Source: Muricoccus harenae
GTDB lineage: Bacteria; Pseudomonadota; Alphaproteobacteria; Acetobacterales; Acetobacteraceae
Direction: 5' to 3'
NCBI RefSeq assembly: GCF_009848505.1
Contig: NZ_WWDL01000001.1
Location: 62,001-126,000, forward strand
Length of the DNA: 64,000 nt
The position numbers were made by a program, and so were the translations under genes. Under the pieces are notes generated by a model. It was not told the DNA's origin. It saw nothing but the letters and a program-made list of their open reading frames with translations, and did no database searches. Below are positions 35,096 through 43,495 of this stretch, piece by piece (the first letter of the stretch is position 1; each line of letters begins with the position of its first letter).

Positions 35096-36205
35096 ATGGG
35101 CCCATTCCCGCATGATGCCCCTCGCGCCGTCATCAGCGAGCACAACCCGGCTGGCACGGATGGCTTCGGCTTCGTCGAATATGCGAGCCCCGAGCCCGAG
35201 AAGCTCCACGCCCTGTTCCGCCAGATGGGCTTCGCCGCCGTCGCGCGCCACCGCAAGAAGCAGAGCACCCTCTATCGCCAGGGCGACATCAATTACCTGC
35301 TGACGGAGGAGCCCGGCTCCCACGCCATGGACTTCGCGGCCGCGCACGGCCCCTGCGTTCCCTCCATGGCCTTTCGCGTGGTGGATGCGCAGCACGCCTT
35401 CCGCCGTGCCGTGGAACTGGGCGCTGAGCCAGCACGGGAGGGCAAGACCCTCAACGCCCCGGCGATCAAGGGGATCGGCGGCAGCCTGCTCTACTTCATC
35501 GACCAGTATGGCGAAGACCGCTCCGCCTATGACGCGGAGTTCGAATGGCTGGGCGAGCGCGAGCCCCGTCCGACTGGCGCCGGCCTCTACTACATCGACC
35601 ACCTGACCCATAACGTCTTCCGCGGCCGCATGGACGTCTGGTACGATTTCTACAGCCGCATCTTCAACTTCCGGCAGATCCGCTATTTCGACATCAAGGG
35701 CGAATATACCGGCCTCTTCTCCCGCGCCCTCACCAGCCCTGATGGCCGCATCCGCATCCCGCTGAATGAATCCGCGGATGAGGAGAGCCAGATCGAGGAA
35801 TATCTCCGCGCCTACAAGGGCGAGGGCATCCAGCACATCGCCTGCGGCTGCGACGACATCTACGGCACCATCGAAGGCCTGCGCGCCGCCGGGCTGAACT
35901 TCATGCCCGCCCCGCCCGACACCTATTACGAAAAGGTCGATGCCCGCCTGCCCGGCCATGGCGAGGACCTCGCCCGGCTGAAGCGGAACGGCATTCTCGT
36001 GGATGGCGAAGGCGTGGTGGAGGACCGCAAGGCGCGGCTGCTGCTGCAGATTTTTTCCGCAAACGTCATCGGCCCCGTCTTCTTCGAGTTCATCGAGCGC
36101 AAGGGCGATGACGGATTTGGCGAGGGCAATTTCCGCGCCCTCTTTGAAAGCATCGAGGAAGATCAGCTGCGCCGCGGCGTGCTCTCCGCCGCCAAGGCGG
36201 CCTGA
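35096..36205 (+). CDS. hppD: 4-hydroxyphenylpyruvate dioxygenase
   Basis: 369 residues. It converts 4-hydroxyphenylpyruvate to homogentisate in tyrosine degradation. The iron ligands are visible: His169 in YYIDHLTHNV, His247 in GIQHIACG and Glu331 in PVFFEFIERKG. The conserved FRQIRYFDIKGEYTGLFSRA block and the C-terminal NFRALFESIEEDQ are present. The ATG at 35096 precedes PFPHDAPRAV; a longer in-frame extension reaches the promoter region and was not used. It is divergent from an AsnC gene. No hmgA or fumarylacetoacetase gene is next to it. Confidence 0.95.
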   Translation: MGPFPHDAPRAVISEHNPAGTDGFGFVEYASPEPEKLHALFRQMGFAAVARHRKKQSTLYRQGDINYLLTEEPGSHAMDFAAAHGPCVPSMAFRVVDAQHAFRRAVELGAEPAREGKTLNAPAIKGIGGSLLYFIDQYGEDRSAYDAEFEWLGEREPRPTGAGLYYIDHLTHNVFRGRMDVWYDFYSRIFNFRQIRYFDIKGEYTGLFSRALTSPDGRIRIPLNESADEESQIEEYLRAYKGEGIQHIACGCDDIYGTIEGLRAAGLNFMPAPPDTYYEKVDARLPGHGEDLARLKRNGILVDGEGVVEDRKARLLLQIFSANVIGPVFFEFIERKGDDGFGEGNFRALFESIEEDQLRRGVLSAAKAA

Positions 36206-36213
36206 CGCCCCGG

Positions 36214-36423
36214 TTGCGGCGCAGCCACGCGCGGTTGGATGCTCCGGCGAAACTTCGCCCGGAGTTCCCGCCGATACTGCCGCGCCGCATCCTTCTTGCC
36301 CTTGCCAGCGGCGCGGCCCTGCGCGAAGCCCTCACCGCCGCCGCCGCGCCCGTGCTGGCCGATTGGACCAGCCGCGCCGGTGCGTCAGGCGGGGCCATCC
36401 TGGCCGCCTATCGCGCGGGCTGA
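36214..36423 (+). CDS. Doubtful short coding remnant
   Basis: Between hppD and the next gene an open frame of up to 69 residues reads LDAPAKLRPEFPPILPRRIL, then LALASGAALREALTAAAAP and ends LAAYRAG. Codon third positions are GC-rich as in real genes here, but there is no ribosome-binding site and the only upstream start is a TTG. It may be the 3' remnant of a lost gene or chance. I do not recognise it. Confidence 0.25.
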   Translation: MRRSHARLDAPAKLRPEFPPILPRRILLALASGAALREALTAAAAPVLADWTSRAGASGGAILAAYRAG

Positions 36424-36476
36424 GGGGAACAGCCGCCCCGCCCCGACGTTCACTGCGGGATCAGGGGAGAGGTGCG

Positions 36477-37478
36477 ATGGGACTGCTCGTGGACGGCCAG
36501 TGGCAGGACCAGTGGTTCGACACCAAGGCCACCGACGGCCGCTTCATCCGCAAGGACAGCGCCTTCCGCCACTGGGTCACGCCGGACGGTGCCCCCGGCC
36601 CCAGCGGCGAGGGCGGCTTCCCGGCCGAGACCGGGCGCTATCACCTCTATGTCTCACTGGCCTGCCCCTGGGCGCATCGCTCGCTCATCATGCGCGCCCG
36701 CAAGGGGCTGGAGGAGGCGATCGGCCTGTCCGTCGTGCATTGGCACATGGGCGACGAGGGCTGGACCTTCGAAGCCGGCCCCGGCGTCATCCCCGATCCG
36801 GTGAACAACGCCCGCGTCTTGCACCAGGTCTATACCGCCGCCGACCCGCACTACACCGGCCGCGTGACCGTGCCGGTGCTATGGGACAAGCAGCGCGGCA
36901 CCATCGTGAACAACGAATCCGCCGAAATCATCCGCATGCTGGACCATGCCTTTGACGGGCTGGGCGCCCGCCCCGGCGACCACTACCCGCAGGCGCTGCG
37001 GGCGGAGATCGACGCCGTCAACGCCACCATCTACGACGCCGTGAACAACGGCGTGTACAAGGCCGGTTTCGCCACCACCCAGCGCGCCTATGAGGATGCG
37101 GTGCGCCCCCTCTTCGAGACGTTGGACGCGCTGGACCGCCGCCTGTCCTCGCAACGCTACCTGCTCGGAGACTGGCTGACCGAGCCCGACATCCGCCTCT
37201 TCACCACGCTGGTCCGCTTTGACGCCGTCTATCATGGCCACTTCAAATGCAACCTGCGCCGGATCGCCGACTACCCCGCGCTCTTCCCTTACCTGCGGGA
37301 CCTGTTCCAGTCACCCGGCTTCGCCGAGACCTGCGACTTTGCGCATATGAAGCGGCACTATTACGAGAGCCACACAGGCATCAACCCGACCGGCATCGTG
37401 CCGTTGGGGCCGATCCAGGACCTGGCCGCGCCCCATGGGCGAGAGGCCCTGACGGCGTCCACAGCGCCGGCGTCCTGA
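36477..37478 (+). CDS. yqjG: Glutathionyl-hydroquinone reductase (Xi-class glutathione S-transferase)
   Basis: 333 residues, the size of the YqjG/ECM4 group. The N-terminal thioredoxin-fold domain has the catalytic cysteine (Cys63) in YVSLACPWAHRSLIMRA, the CPWAHR motif of glutathionyl-hydroquinone reductases. VPVLWDKQRGTIVNNESAEI follows, then a helical C-terminal domain with YLLGDWLTEPDIRLFTTLVR and YHGHFKCNLRRI. It reduces glutathionyl-hydroquinones and protects against quinones, which fits location near hppD. The ATG at 36477 has AGGGGAGAGG just upstream. Confidence 0.93.
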   Translation: MGLLVDGQWQDQWFDTKATDGRFIRKDSAFRHWVTPDGAPGPSGEGGFPAETGRYHLYVSLACPWAHRSLIMRARKGLEEAIGLSVVHWHMGDEGWTFEAGPGVIPDPVNNARVLHQVYTAADPHYTGRVTVPVLWDKQRGTIVNNESAEIIRMLDHAFDGLGARPGDHYPQALRAEIDAVNATIYDAVNNGVYKAGFATTQRAYEDAVRPLFETLDALDRRLSSQRYLLGDWLTEPDIRLFTTLVRFDAVYHGHFKCNLRRIADYPALFPYLRDLFQSPGFAETCDFAHMKRHYYESHTGINPTGIVPLGPIQDLAAPHGREALTASTAPAS

Positions 37479-37668
37479 GCAACGCCACCGGTCATCCCCG
37501 TTCCCTTCTGTCAGGCGCACCGCAGGGCGGGAAATCCGCAGCCGGAACATTGCGGCCCGACAAGCAGGCGCGGCACAGTCCGGCCCGATGACGGAGCGCG
37601 CCGCCCCCTGCGACGGCGCCGCTCACGCGGATCGACGGCTCCAGGATGAGCCAGTGGAGAGATTGCAC

Positions 37669-38034
37669 ATGCTCCAGGCCAAGGCACTCCGGCTCGTGAT
37701 CGGGGCCTGGGCGGTTGTGCTCGCTGCCACGCCGGCCCTCGCCCAGGATGCCGCGATGCGCCTGTTCAAGGTGGTCAGCCTGCACGACGCGGTGACGATC
37801 GGCCTCACCTCTGCGCAGCTCACTGCCCTGGGCGACGGCCCGGAGGTCGAGCGTATCGCGCGCAAGCTCGTGGCCGATGGGCAGTTCACCGCGTGGCAAT
37901 ATGTGGTCGGCCGCGGGCGAGACGGGACGACGCGCTACGTCACCACGCGCCGGATCGCCCTGCTGCGGAACGAAAGCCTCCGCATTGAGCCTGTCTCATC
38001 GGCCCTGCCGGTGGCCCCGCCGCCGGCCAGGTGA
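37669..38034 (+). CDS. Small secreted hypothetical protein
   Basis: 121 residues from the ATG at 37669, with GGAGAG about 8 bases upstream; an in-frame start 27 codons earlier would bury the signal peptide. The signal peptide is KALRLVIGAWAVVLAATPAL and cleaves near ALAQD. The mature part contains LFKVVSLHDAVTIGLTSAQL and VADGQFTAWQYVVGRG but no domain I recognise. A periplasmic or outer-surface location is inferred. Confidence 0.7.
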   Translation: MLQAKALRLVIGAWAVVLAATPALAQDAAMRLFKVVSLHDAVTIGLTSAQLTALGDGPEVERIARKLVADGQFTAWQYVVGRGRDGTTRYVTTRRIALLRNESLRIEPVSSALPVAPPPAR

Positions 38035-38307
38035 GGCTCCGAAAGCGGCGGGCCGCGGCGCTGGAGGGGCAACCATCCATCGCGGCTGCACCTCCGGGCG
38101 GCGGCTTCGCGTCAGCGGAAAGTCCCGCATGCGGCCCGGCAGCAGCATCGCTTCGCCCGCGTCCTGGTTCCGCCCCTTTCCCGCTGCCCCCTTCACGGGC
38201 AGCCTCTGCGACGGATAAGAGCAGTTCCGTCGCCCCGAGGCGGATGGGATCGCCCTCCCCGGGCGTCGCCAGCACCGGGGTTCCGACGACGGACCAAGGA
38301 GACGCCG
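38035..38307. other. Intergenic stretch without a recognisable feature
   Basis: The 273 bases between the secreted-protein gene and the NIPSNAP gene contain open frames on both strands, but none has a start site or conserved-looking sequence. An AAGGAG site at the right end belongs to the next gene. Confidence 0.5.
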
Positions 38308-38646
38308 ATGATCGTGGACCTGCGGATCTACACCTGCCAGCCCAACCGCATGGCGGAGTTCGTGAAGCTGTACGAGACCATGGCCTGGCCGCTGCAGAAG
38401 AAGTATCTCGGCCGCTGCCTCGGCTGGTACACCACGGTGGAAGGGCCGCTGAACCGCGTCGTCCACCTCTGGGCCTATGACAGCCAGGCGGATCGCGAGC
38501 AGCGCCGCTCGGCCATGGCCGCCGATCCGGGCTTCCAGGCCTATCTCGCCAAGGCGGCGGAGCTCGGCGTGCTGCAAGAGATGCAGAACCGCATCCTGAC
38601 GCCGGCGCCCTTCTACAAGGCGCATCTCGAGACTGAGCAGAAGTAG
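38308..38646 (+). CDS. NIPSNAP family protein
   Basis: 112 residues from an ATG preceded by AAGGAG. The family pattern is clear: MIVDLRIYTCQPNRMAEFV, LGWYTTVEGPLNRVVHLWAY and REQRRSAMAADPGFQAY. NIPSNAP proteins have a dimeric alpha/beta-barrel (ferredoxin-like) fold; bacterial members are often encoded with catabolic enzymes and their reaction is not established. It is monocistronic here and converges on the repeat-tailed SDR gene. Confidence 0.93.
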   Translation: MIVDLRIYTCQPNRMAEFVKLYETMAWPLQKKYLGRCLGWYTTVEGPLNRVVHLWAYDSQADREQRRSAMAADPGFQAYLAKAAELGVLQEMQNRILTPAPFYKAHLETEQK

Positions 38647-38658
38647 ACTAAGAAAAGG

Positions 38659-38680
38659 CCGGGGGAAGGAATTCCCCCGG
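38659..38680 (-). terminator. Terminator of the repeat-tailed SDR gene
   Basis: CCGGGGGAA and TTCCCCCGG form a perfect 9-bp stem around a four-base loop. On the minus strand it is followed by CCTTTTCTTAG, a T-rich tail; on the plus strand no T-run follows at once. It lies 34 bases beyond the SDR stop and just after the NIPSNAP gene. Confidence 0.7.
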
Positions 38681-38713
38681 ACCCCCATCATTCTTCGAGT
38701 TCAGCGTGTGCTT

Positions 38714-40387
38714 CTACAGGCGCGCCTTCAGGGCGGCGTTGATGCGGTCGAGCAAGCCCTCGCCCTGATGCGCCGCCTGCCGGCCGCGCTTCTCCGCCTC
38801 GTGGCGCGCCCGGCCGAACAGGCTCCAGCCGCGATCATGCGCTTCGTCATAGGCGTCGGCGCCGCGCTTGCGGGTGGTGTCGTAGAACTCCTCGCTCCGG
38901 TCGCGGGCGCGGCCGAACAGGTGCCATCCCCGGTCGCGCGTATCCTCATAGGCATCGCGGCCATCGGAGCGGGCACGCTTGAACAGGCTCCAGCCATGGC
39001 CGCGGGCATCGTCATACGCATCCTCGCCCCGGCTGCGCGCGTCCTTGTAGAAGGAACGGCCGCGGTCGCGCGCTCCCTCGTACAGGTCCGATCCGCGCTC
39101 CCGCGCATCCCCGTAAGTCGCGGCGGCATAGCGGCGCGCCCGGTCGGCGAAATGCTCGGCCTGCTTGCGGGCGCGGCGTAAACCGGGACGCGCCTCGCGC
39201 TCGGCACGGTCGGCATAGTCCAGCGCACGATGCGCGATGCGGCTCGCCTCATGGCCGAGCGAGCCGATGCCATGCCCGGCCTCGCGCGCCACGGATTGCC
39301 CGATGCGCCAGGCGCGGTCCGACAGGCGCTGCGGCACAGGCTTGGGCCGGCGCAGCGTGTACATGCCGAAGGCCGCACCCGCGAGGAGCGCCCCGAGCCC
39401 GATCATGAGCCCGGCCGGCCCAAGCGGGTTCATCTGCGCCTCCAGCAGGAAGGAGGTCTTGCGCGGCGGCGGGCCAGAGAGGGAGGAGGTCTCGGACAGA
39501 TCCTCCTTCGGCTCATACAGATTGTCCCGACGCTCGGCGCGGCCGGTGTCGTCGGTGGTTTGAGCGGGGCGGGCGATCTTTTCCATTATGAGGTCCGTCA
39601 GTCGTGGAGCGTAGCGACCCATGGCCGAGACCATCCAGCCGCCGCCGCCCACCACCAGGTCCCGCACCCGCGTCTCGCAGGCATACAGTATGGCGCGGGC
39701 GACCACGCGGGGATGGTAGTTCGGCGGCGGGGTCCGGAGGCCCGGGGCGCCGAGCAGGTTGCGCGCATGCTCGGGATAGGGTGTGTCGATCGAACCGGGC
39801 CGGATCAGCGTGAGGCTGATCGGATAGCCCTCGGCCTCAAACTCCATGCGGAAGCTGTCGGTCGCCGCCTTCACCGCGAATTTCGCGGCCGAGTAGGCGC
39901 CCTGCAGCGCAATCGCGCGGTCGGACAGCACGCTGCCCGTGTTGACGATGGCGCCGCCCTTTCCCTTCAGGTGCCGGGCGGCGACCAGGGTGCCATGCAC
40001 GACACCCCAGTAGTTGACGTCGAAGAGGCGGCGCTGGTCCTCCAGCGGCACATCCTCCATCTCGCCATACAGGGCGACGGCGGCATTGTTGCACCAGGAG
40101 TCGAAGCCGCCATAGGCGCTGATCGCCGCCTCGCTGATCTTCTCGACCTGCGCCATGTCGGCGACATCGGCGACCACCGGCTCGGCGCGGCCGCCCTTGT
40201 CCCGGATCTCCTGGGCCAGGGCGTTCAGCGCCTCTTCGTTGCGGGCGACGATGACGAGGGAAGCGCCCCTCTCGGCGGCCATGCGCGCGGTGGCCAGGCC
40301 GATGCCGGAGGTGGCGCCGGTGATGACGATGACCTGTTCCGCGACGGGCTTCAGGCGGGGAGCGGGCATGGGTGCGGTCCTCGGCAT
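38714..40387 (-). CDS. SDR with membrane segment and twelve 11-residue repeats
   Basis: 557 residues, roughly twice a normal SDR. Residues about 14-275 are an SDR domain: VIVITGATSGIGLATARMAA, CNNAAVALYG, serine in NTGSVLS and YSAAK (Tyr165, Lys169). A polar linker follows, then one hydrophobic segment (about 322-344, GLMIGLGALLAGAAFGMYTL). The remaining 210 residues are highly charged and helical. From 406 to 537 twelve units of exactly 11 residues occur with the pattern A-R-x-R-G-x-x-x-Y/F-x-x (for example ARERGSDLYEG, ARDRGRSFYKD). This tail resembles LEA or apolipoprotein-type amphipathic helices. A membrane anchor for the oxidoreductase and a stress or lipid-surface role for the tail are inferences. 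Confidence 0.9.
   Translation of the reverse strand: MPRTAPMPAPRLKPVAEQVIVITGATSGIGLATARMAAERGASLVIVARNEEALNALAQEIRDKGGRAEPVVADVADMAQVEKISEAAISAYGGFDSWCNNAAVALYGEMEDVPLEDQRRLFDVNYWGVVHGTLVAARHLKGKGGAIVNTGSVLSDRAIALQGAYSAAKFAVKAATDSFRMEFEAEGYPISLTLIRPGSIDTPYPEHARNLLGAPGLRTPPPNYHPRVVARAILYACETRVRDLVVGGGGWMVSAMGRYAPRLTDLIMEKIARPAQTTDDTGRAERRDNLYEPKEDLSETSSLSGPPPRKTSFLLEAQMNPLGPAGLMIGLGALLAGAAFGMYTLRRPKPVPQRLSDRAWRIGQSVAREAGHGIGSLGHEASRIAHRALDYADRAEREARPGLRRARKQAEHFADRARRYAAATYGDARERGSDLYEGARDRGRSFYKDARSRGEDAYDDARGHGWSLFKRARSDGRDAYEDTRDRGWHLFGRARDRSEEFYDTTRKRGADAYDEAHDRGWSLFGRARHEAEKRGRQAAHQGEGLLDRINAALKARL
38777..39172 (-). repeat. Twelve degenerate 33-bp units coding for 11-residue repeats
   Basis: The units begin at residues 406, 417, 428, 439, 450, 461, 472, 483, 494, 505, 516 and 527 of the SDR protein with no insertions or deletions. 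Consensus ARDRGxxxYxD; position 1 is A or T, position 2 nearly always R, position 9 Y or F. The regular spacing despite divergent codons indicates selection for an 11-residue helical period rather than recent DNA-level expansion. Confidence 0.85.
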
Positions 40388-40454
40388 TGCTGGTCCTCAA
40401 CGGCGGAACCGCGCGAGGGTTCCGAGGGGCTTGGTGACTGGCGCCGGTCCTCTC

Positions 40455-41186
40455 TCAGTCCACCACCATCCGCGTCGTCCGCACCTCGCCCTCGGGTAGC
40501 ATCTCGATCTCCGCGATCATCGGCAGGTGGTCCGAAGCCCGCCGGGCCGCCTTGTCCGTCCAACTCCGCATCAGCATGGCGCGCGGGCGGGCATAGATTC
40601 GGTCGAGCGCGAAGAGGGGCCGGCGCACCGGAAAGGTGCGTGCCCGGGTGCGGGAGGGAAGGATGCCGAGGAAGGCCCGGTCCACCGGCCCATGCGGTTC
40701 CCAATCATTGAAGTCGCCCATGGCCACCAGCGGATCGGCCGTGGCGCGAGCCAGGGCGGCGAGCTTCGCTGCCTGCGCACGCCGCTCGCCCCAGCCAAGC
40801 CCGAGATGTGCCGCCAGGACCCGGAGCACCCCGGCCGGCGTCTCCACCCGCGCGGTGATGGCCGTGCGCGGCTCCCGCCCCGGCACCGATATATCGTGCA
40901 GCGTACTTTCCTTCAGCGCCCAGCGGCTGACCACCATATGGCCGTAGCAGCCATCAGTGGCGCGCAGCGTCGGCGCCTCCACCGCATGTCCACCCAGCGC
41001 CTCCCGCAGGGTGGTGAAGGGCACGCTGTCCGGCCGGTTCCGCCCCTCCACTTCCTGGATCGCCACGATGTCCGGTGCGTGGTGGTGGATGAGGTCGATG
41101 GCCCGCTGCAGGTCGTGGCTCCCGGTGGGGGAGACGGCGCCATGGATGTTCCAGGTCATCACCCGGAACGAGAAGCCGTGTTTCAT
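40455..41186 (-). CDS. Endonuclease/exonuclease/phosphatase-family protein
   Basis: 243 residues from the ATG at 41186. Catalytic-fold motifs: FRVMTWNIHGAVSPTGSHDL (Asn in WNIHG), IVAIQEVEGRNRPDS (metal-binding Glu), VLRVLAAHLGLGWGERR, VAMGDFNDWEP (DFN) and RASDHLPMIAEI (SDHLP). It is a Mg-dependent phosphodiesterase of the DNase I/AP endonuclease/sphingomyelinase fold. It overlaps the end of the phospholipase D-VTT gene by four bases, so the two act in the same process, probably phospholipid or envelope metabolism, although a nuclease role is also possible. Confidence 0.9.
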   Translation of the reverse strand: MKHGFSFRVMTWNIHGAVSPTGSHDLQRAIDLIHHHAPDIVAIQEVEGRNRPDSVPFTTLREALGGHAVEAPTLRATDGCYGHMVVSRWALKESTLHDISVPGREPRTAITARVETPAGVLRVLAAHLGLGWGERRAQAAKLAALARATADPLVAMGDFNDWEPHGPVDRAFLGILPSRTRARTFPVRRPLFALDRIYARPRAMLMRSWTDKAARRASDHLPMIAEIEMLPEGEVRTTRMVVD

Positions 41187-43372
41187 TCGTGCCGCATGCG
41201 CCTGAACAGCTTCTGGAGCCCCCAGGTAATTCCTGCCCAGGCGCCCAGCACAAGGCACAGCATCCCGATGTTGCGTGGCGTCGGGTTCTCCAGGATGCGC
41301 GACAGCCCCTCGCCCACCAGGGAGAGCAGGGCGATGCCCGGCATCAGCCCGAGCGCCGTGCCCACCATGTAGTCCAGGAAGCGGATGCGCATGGCCCCCG
41401 CCACGAGGTTCACCAGCGTGAAGGGCGCGATGGGCAGCAGCCGGATGGTGGTGACGGCCAGGATGCCGTTCCGGTTCACGGACTGGCTCACCCGGTTGAT
41501 CCGCGGTCCCAGCACCCGCCGCAGCACGTTCGGCCCGAGCTTCCGCCCCGCCCAGTAGGTGGCCGCAGCCGAGGCCATCGCCCCGATCGCCGCATAGGCC
41601 AGTCCCGGCCAGGTACCGAAGGCCGCCGCGGTGCCGAGGATGAGCACGTTCACCGGGAAGGCCACGAAGCCGAGGAGCAGGAACAGCCCAACCGAAACCG
41701 CCGGTCCCCAGGCACCGCCCGCCGTCAGCGCGTTCCGCATCGCCTCCGGGGTCATGTAGCTGGCGACCGGCGTCATCTTCCACAGCAAGATCAACAGCAC
41801 GACAGGCAGCAGCATGATCGCGGTCCGCGCCAGCAGCGGCCAAGGGCGGCCGGAAGGCGGGACGACATCCGGATGGCCGAGGTAGTCCGCCAGGAATTCC
41901 CCGGATTCAATCGGCCGCCGCGGATCGGCCGCCTTCTCGATCATGGGCAGGATGCTGCGTGCGGGGGCATCCCCGTCCTGCACGTCGCGCAGGCTCTTGC
42001 CCCCGCCAGACAGGCTCGCCACCGCCTGCAGGATGGAGCCGGTGGCCTGGATGCGGGCGGCGACGGCCTCACGCGGCACGCCGGTATGCTCCGCGATCAG
42101 CCGGTCCCTGATGCGGGCCACCGCCTCGCGCTGGCCGGCATCCCGCGCCTCGACCATCAGGTCGCATTCGGTATCCGTGCCCATGGAACGGTTGCACAGG
42201 TTGGAGGAGCCGATCCGAAGCAGCCGGTCATCCACCACCATCACCTTGGAATGCACCATCACCTCGGATTCGGCGTCGCCATTCTCCACATGCGGGAAGA
42301 CGAGGCGCGCGCGCTTTCCCAGCCCGGCGCGGCGAAGGGCGCGCATGAAGCGGATGCGCCCGGCAAGCATGGTGCGGTGCTCGAGCCAGGTGTGATGCGT
42401 CTTCGGCGCGACCAGCAGCGCCTCCAGCGCCGGGCGCTCCTTCATCCGGCGGATCAGGGCCCGGGCGATTCGGCCGCAGGTGAGGAACTGATTCTCGACA
42501 TAGATCATGCGCTCGGCCGAGCAGATCATGTCGAGGAACAGCGCCTCCACCTCGCGCACTTCGGGGTCGCCGTCACGCGCTGGCTCGGTGCGGGCGATGG
42601 CGATGGTGGCATCGCGAAACTCCGGCTCCAGGCTCCTGGGCCAGGGGTCGTGGCCCGGTGCCGCCCGCCCGGCCAGGTCGAGGCATTCGTCGCAAGCGCG
42701 ATTCCAGCGGGCCTGCACAAGTTCGGCCAGGGCTGCCGCCGCCTCGCCATCCACCGCCATCTGCACATCGTGGAAGGGGGGGTAGGGCTTTCCGGCCGGG
42801 TCCACCCGATCCGGGTCGGACGGGTCATGGGCGCTGCGGTCCCAGCGCCGGATCGTCAGGTCCAACCCGCCGGAGAAGGCGACCAACCCGTCCACCACCA
42901 CGATCTTCTGGTGGTGGGAGGCGCCGAAGGGCGTCTTGTTGTCGAGGCAGAGCTCCACCGCCTCGGGCACGTTCCAGCGCAGGTGGAGCGCGGGCAGCAA
43001 CTCCCGCTCCAGCGCGTAGAGCATCGAGTAGTCCCAGAGCAGGAGCTTCACCGAGAGCCCGGGGCGGCGTTCCACCAGTGCCGAGAGGAAGGCCCCCAGC
43101 TCCTCGGGCAGCCCGTCGGCGGGCGGGGTTTCGCCCACCAGCCGGGCGCGGCTGTCGATGTCCCAGCCGACGACATGGATGCTGTGCCGGGCATGCAGCA
43201 TCGCTTCGCGCAGCGCGCCGAAATAGGCGGCGCCGTCCGACAGCACCGCCACGCGCGGGGCGGTCGTGACCCGCCAGGCATTCCGCCCGGGCTTCAGCAA
43301 GGTGCTGGGCGGGGCACCCGGGCGCGGGGGGGCGGCCCTGGTCCGCGGGCGGGGTGGCGCTTCGGTCAGCAT
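41183..43372 (-). CDS. Phospholipase D-like protein fused to a VTT (DedA/SNARE-associated) membrane domain
   Basis: 729 residues from the ATG at 43372. Two HKD motifs make the phospholipase D active site: SHHQKIVVVDGL (His154, Lys156, Asp161) followed by FSGGLDL, and MVHSKVMVVDDR (His374, Lys376, Asp381) followed by IGSSN. A C-terminal half from about residue 520 has several membrane spans and the VTT pattern (FVAFPVNVLILGTAAAFGTW, then LLPIAPFTLVNLVAGAMRI), found in DedA and TMEM41/VMP1 lipid scramblases. The fusion suggests a membrane-embedded phospholipid hydrolase or transphosphatidylase coupled to lipid movement. It shares an operon with the phosphodiesterase that follows. Confidence 0.9.
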   Translation of the reverse strand: MLTEAPPRPRTRAAPPRPGAPPSTLLKPGRNAWRVTTAPRVAVLSDGAAYFGALREAMLHARHSIHVVGWDIDSRARLVGETPPADGLPEELGAFLSALVERRPGLSVKLLLWDYSMLYALERELLPALHLRWNVPEAVELCLDNKTPFGASHHQKIVVVDGLVAFSGGLDLTIRRWDRSAHDPSDPDRVDPAGKPYPPFHDVQMAVDGEAAAALAELVQARWNRACDECLDLAGRAAPGHDPWPRSLEPEFRDATIAIARTEPARDGDPEVREVEALFLDMICSAERMIYVENQFLTCGRIARALIRRMKERPALEALLVAPKTHHTWLEHRTMLAGRIRFMRALRRAGLGKRARLVFPHVENGDAESEVMVHSKVMVVDDRLLRIGSSNLCNRSMGTDTECDLMVEARDAGQREAVARIRDRLIAEHTGVPREAVAARIQATGSILQAVASLSGGGKSLRDVQDGDAPARSILPMIEKAADPRRPIESGEFLADYLGHPDVVPPSGRPWPLLARTAIMLLPVVLLILLWKMTPVASYMTPEAMRNALTAGGAWGPAVSVGLFLLLGFVAFPVNVLILGTAAAFGTWPGLAYAAIGAMASAAATYWAGRKLGPNVLRRVLGPRINRVSQSVNRNGILAVTTIRLLPIAPFTLVNLVAGAMRIRFLDYMVGTALGLMPGIALLSLVGEGLSRILENPTPRNIGMLCLVLGAWAGITWGLQKLFRRMRHE

Positions 43373-43495
43373 TGCTCCGCTAACGCCCGAGCCGCGGCTT
43401 CGTTCGCTCCTGCAGCGCGATGCGGCCTGTCTCTTGCTAATCCCGGGGTCTGCGCCACGCCTTGGGTTGGCGGCAATTCTGTTTGGGGGAACGCG

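Noticed and set aside
41189-43495. Very long open frame upstream of and continuous with allophanate hydrolase on the plus strand
   Set aside because: It runs antisense to the phospholipase D-VTT gene, has low-complexity His/Gln/Arg/Gly composition and no family motifs.
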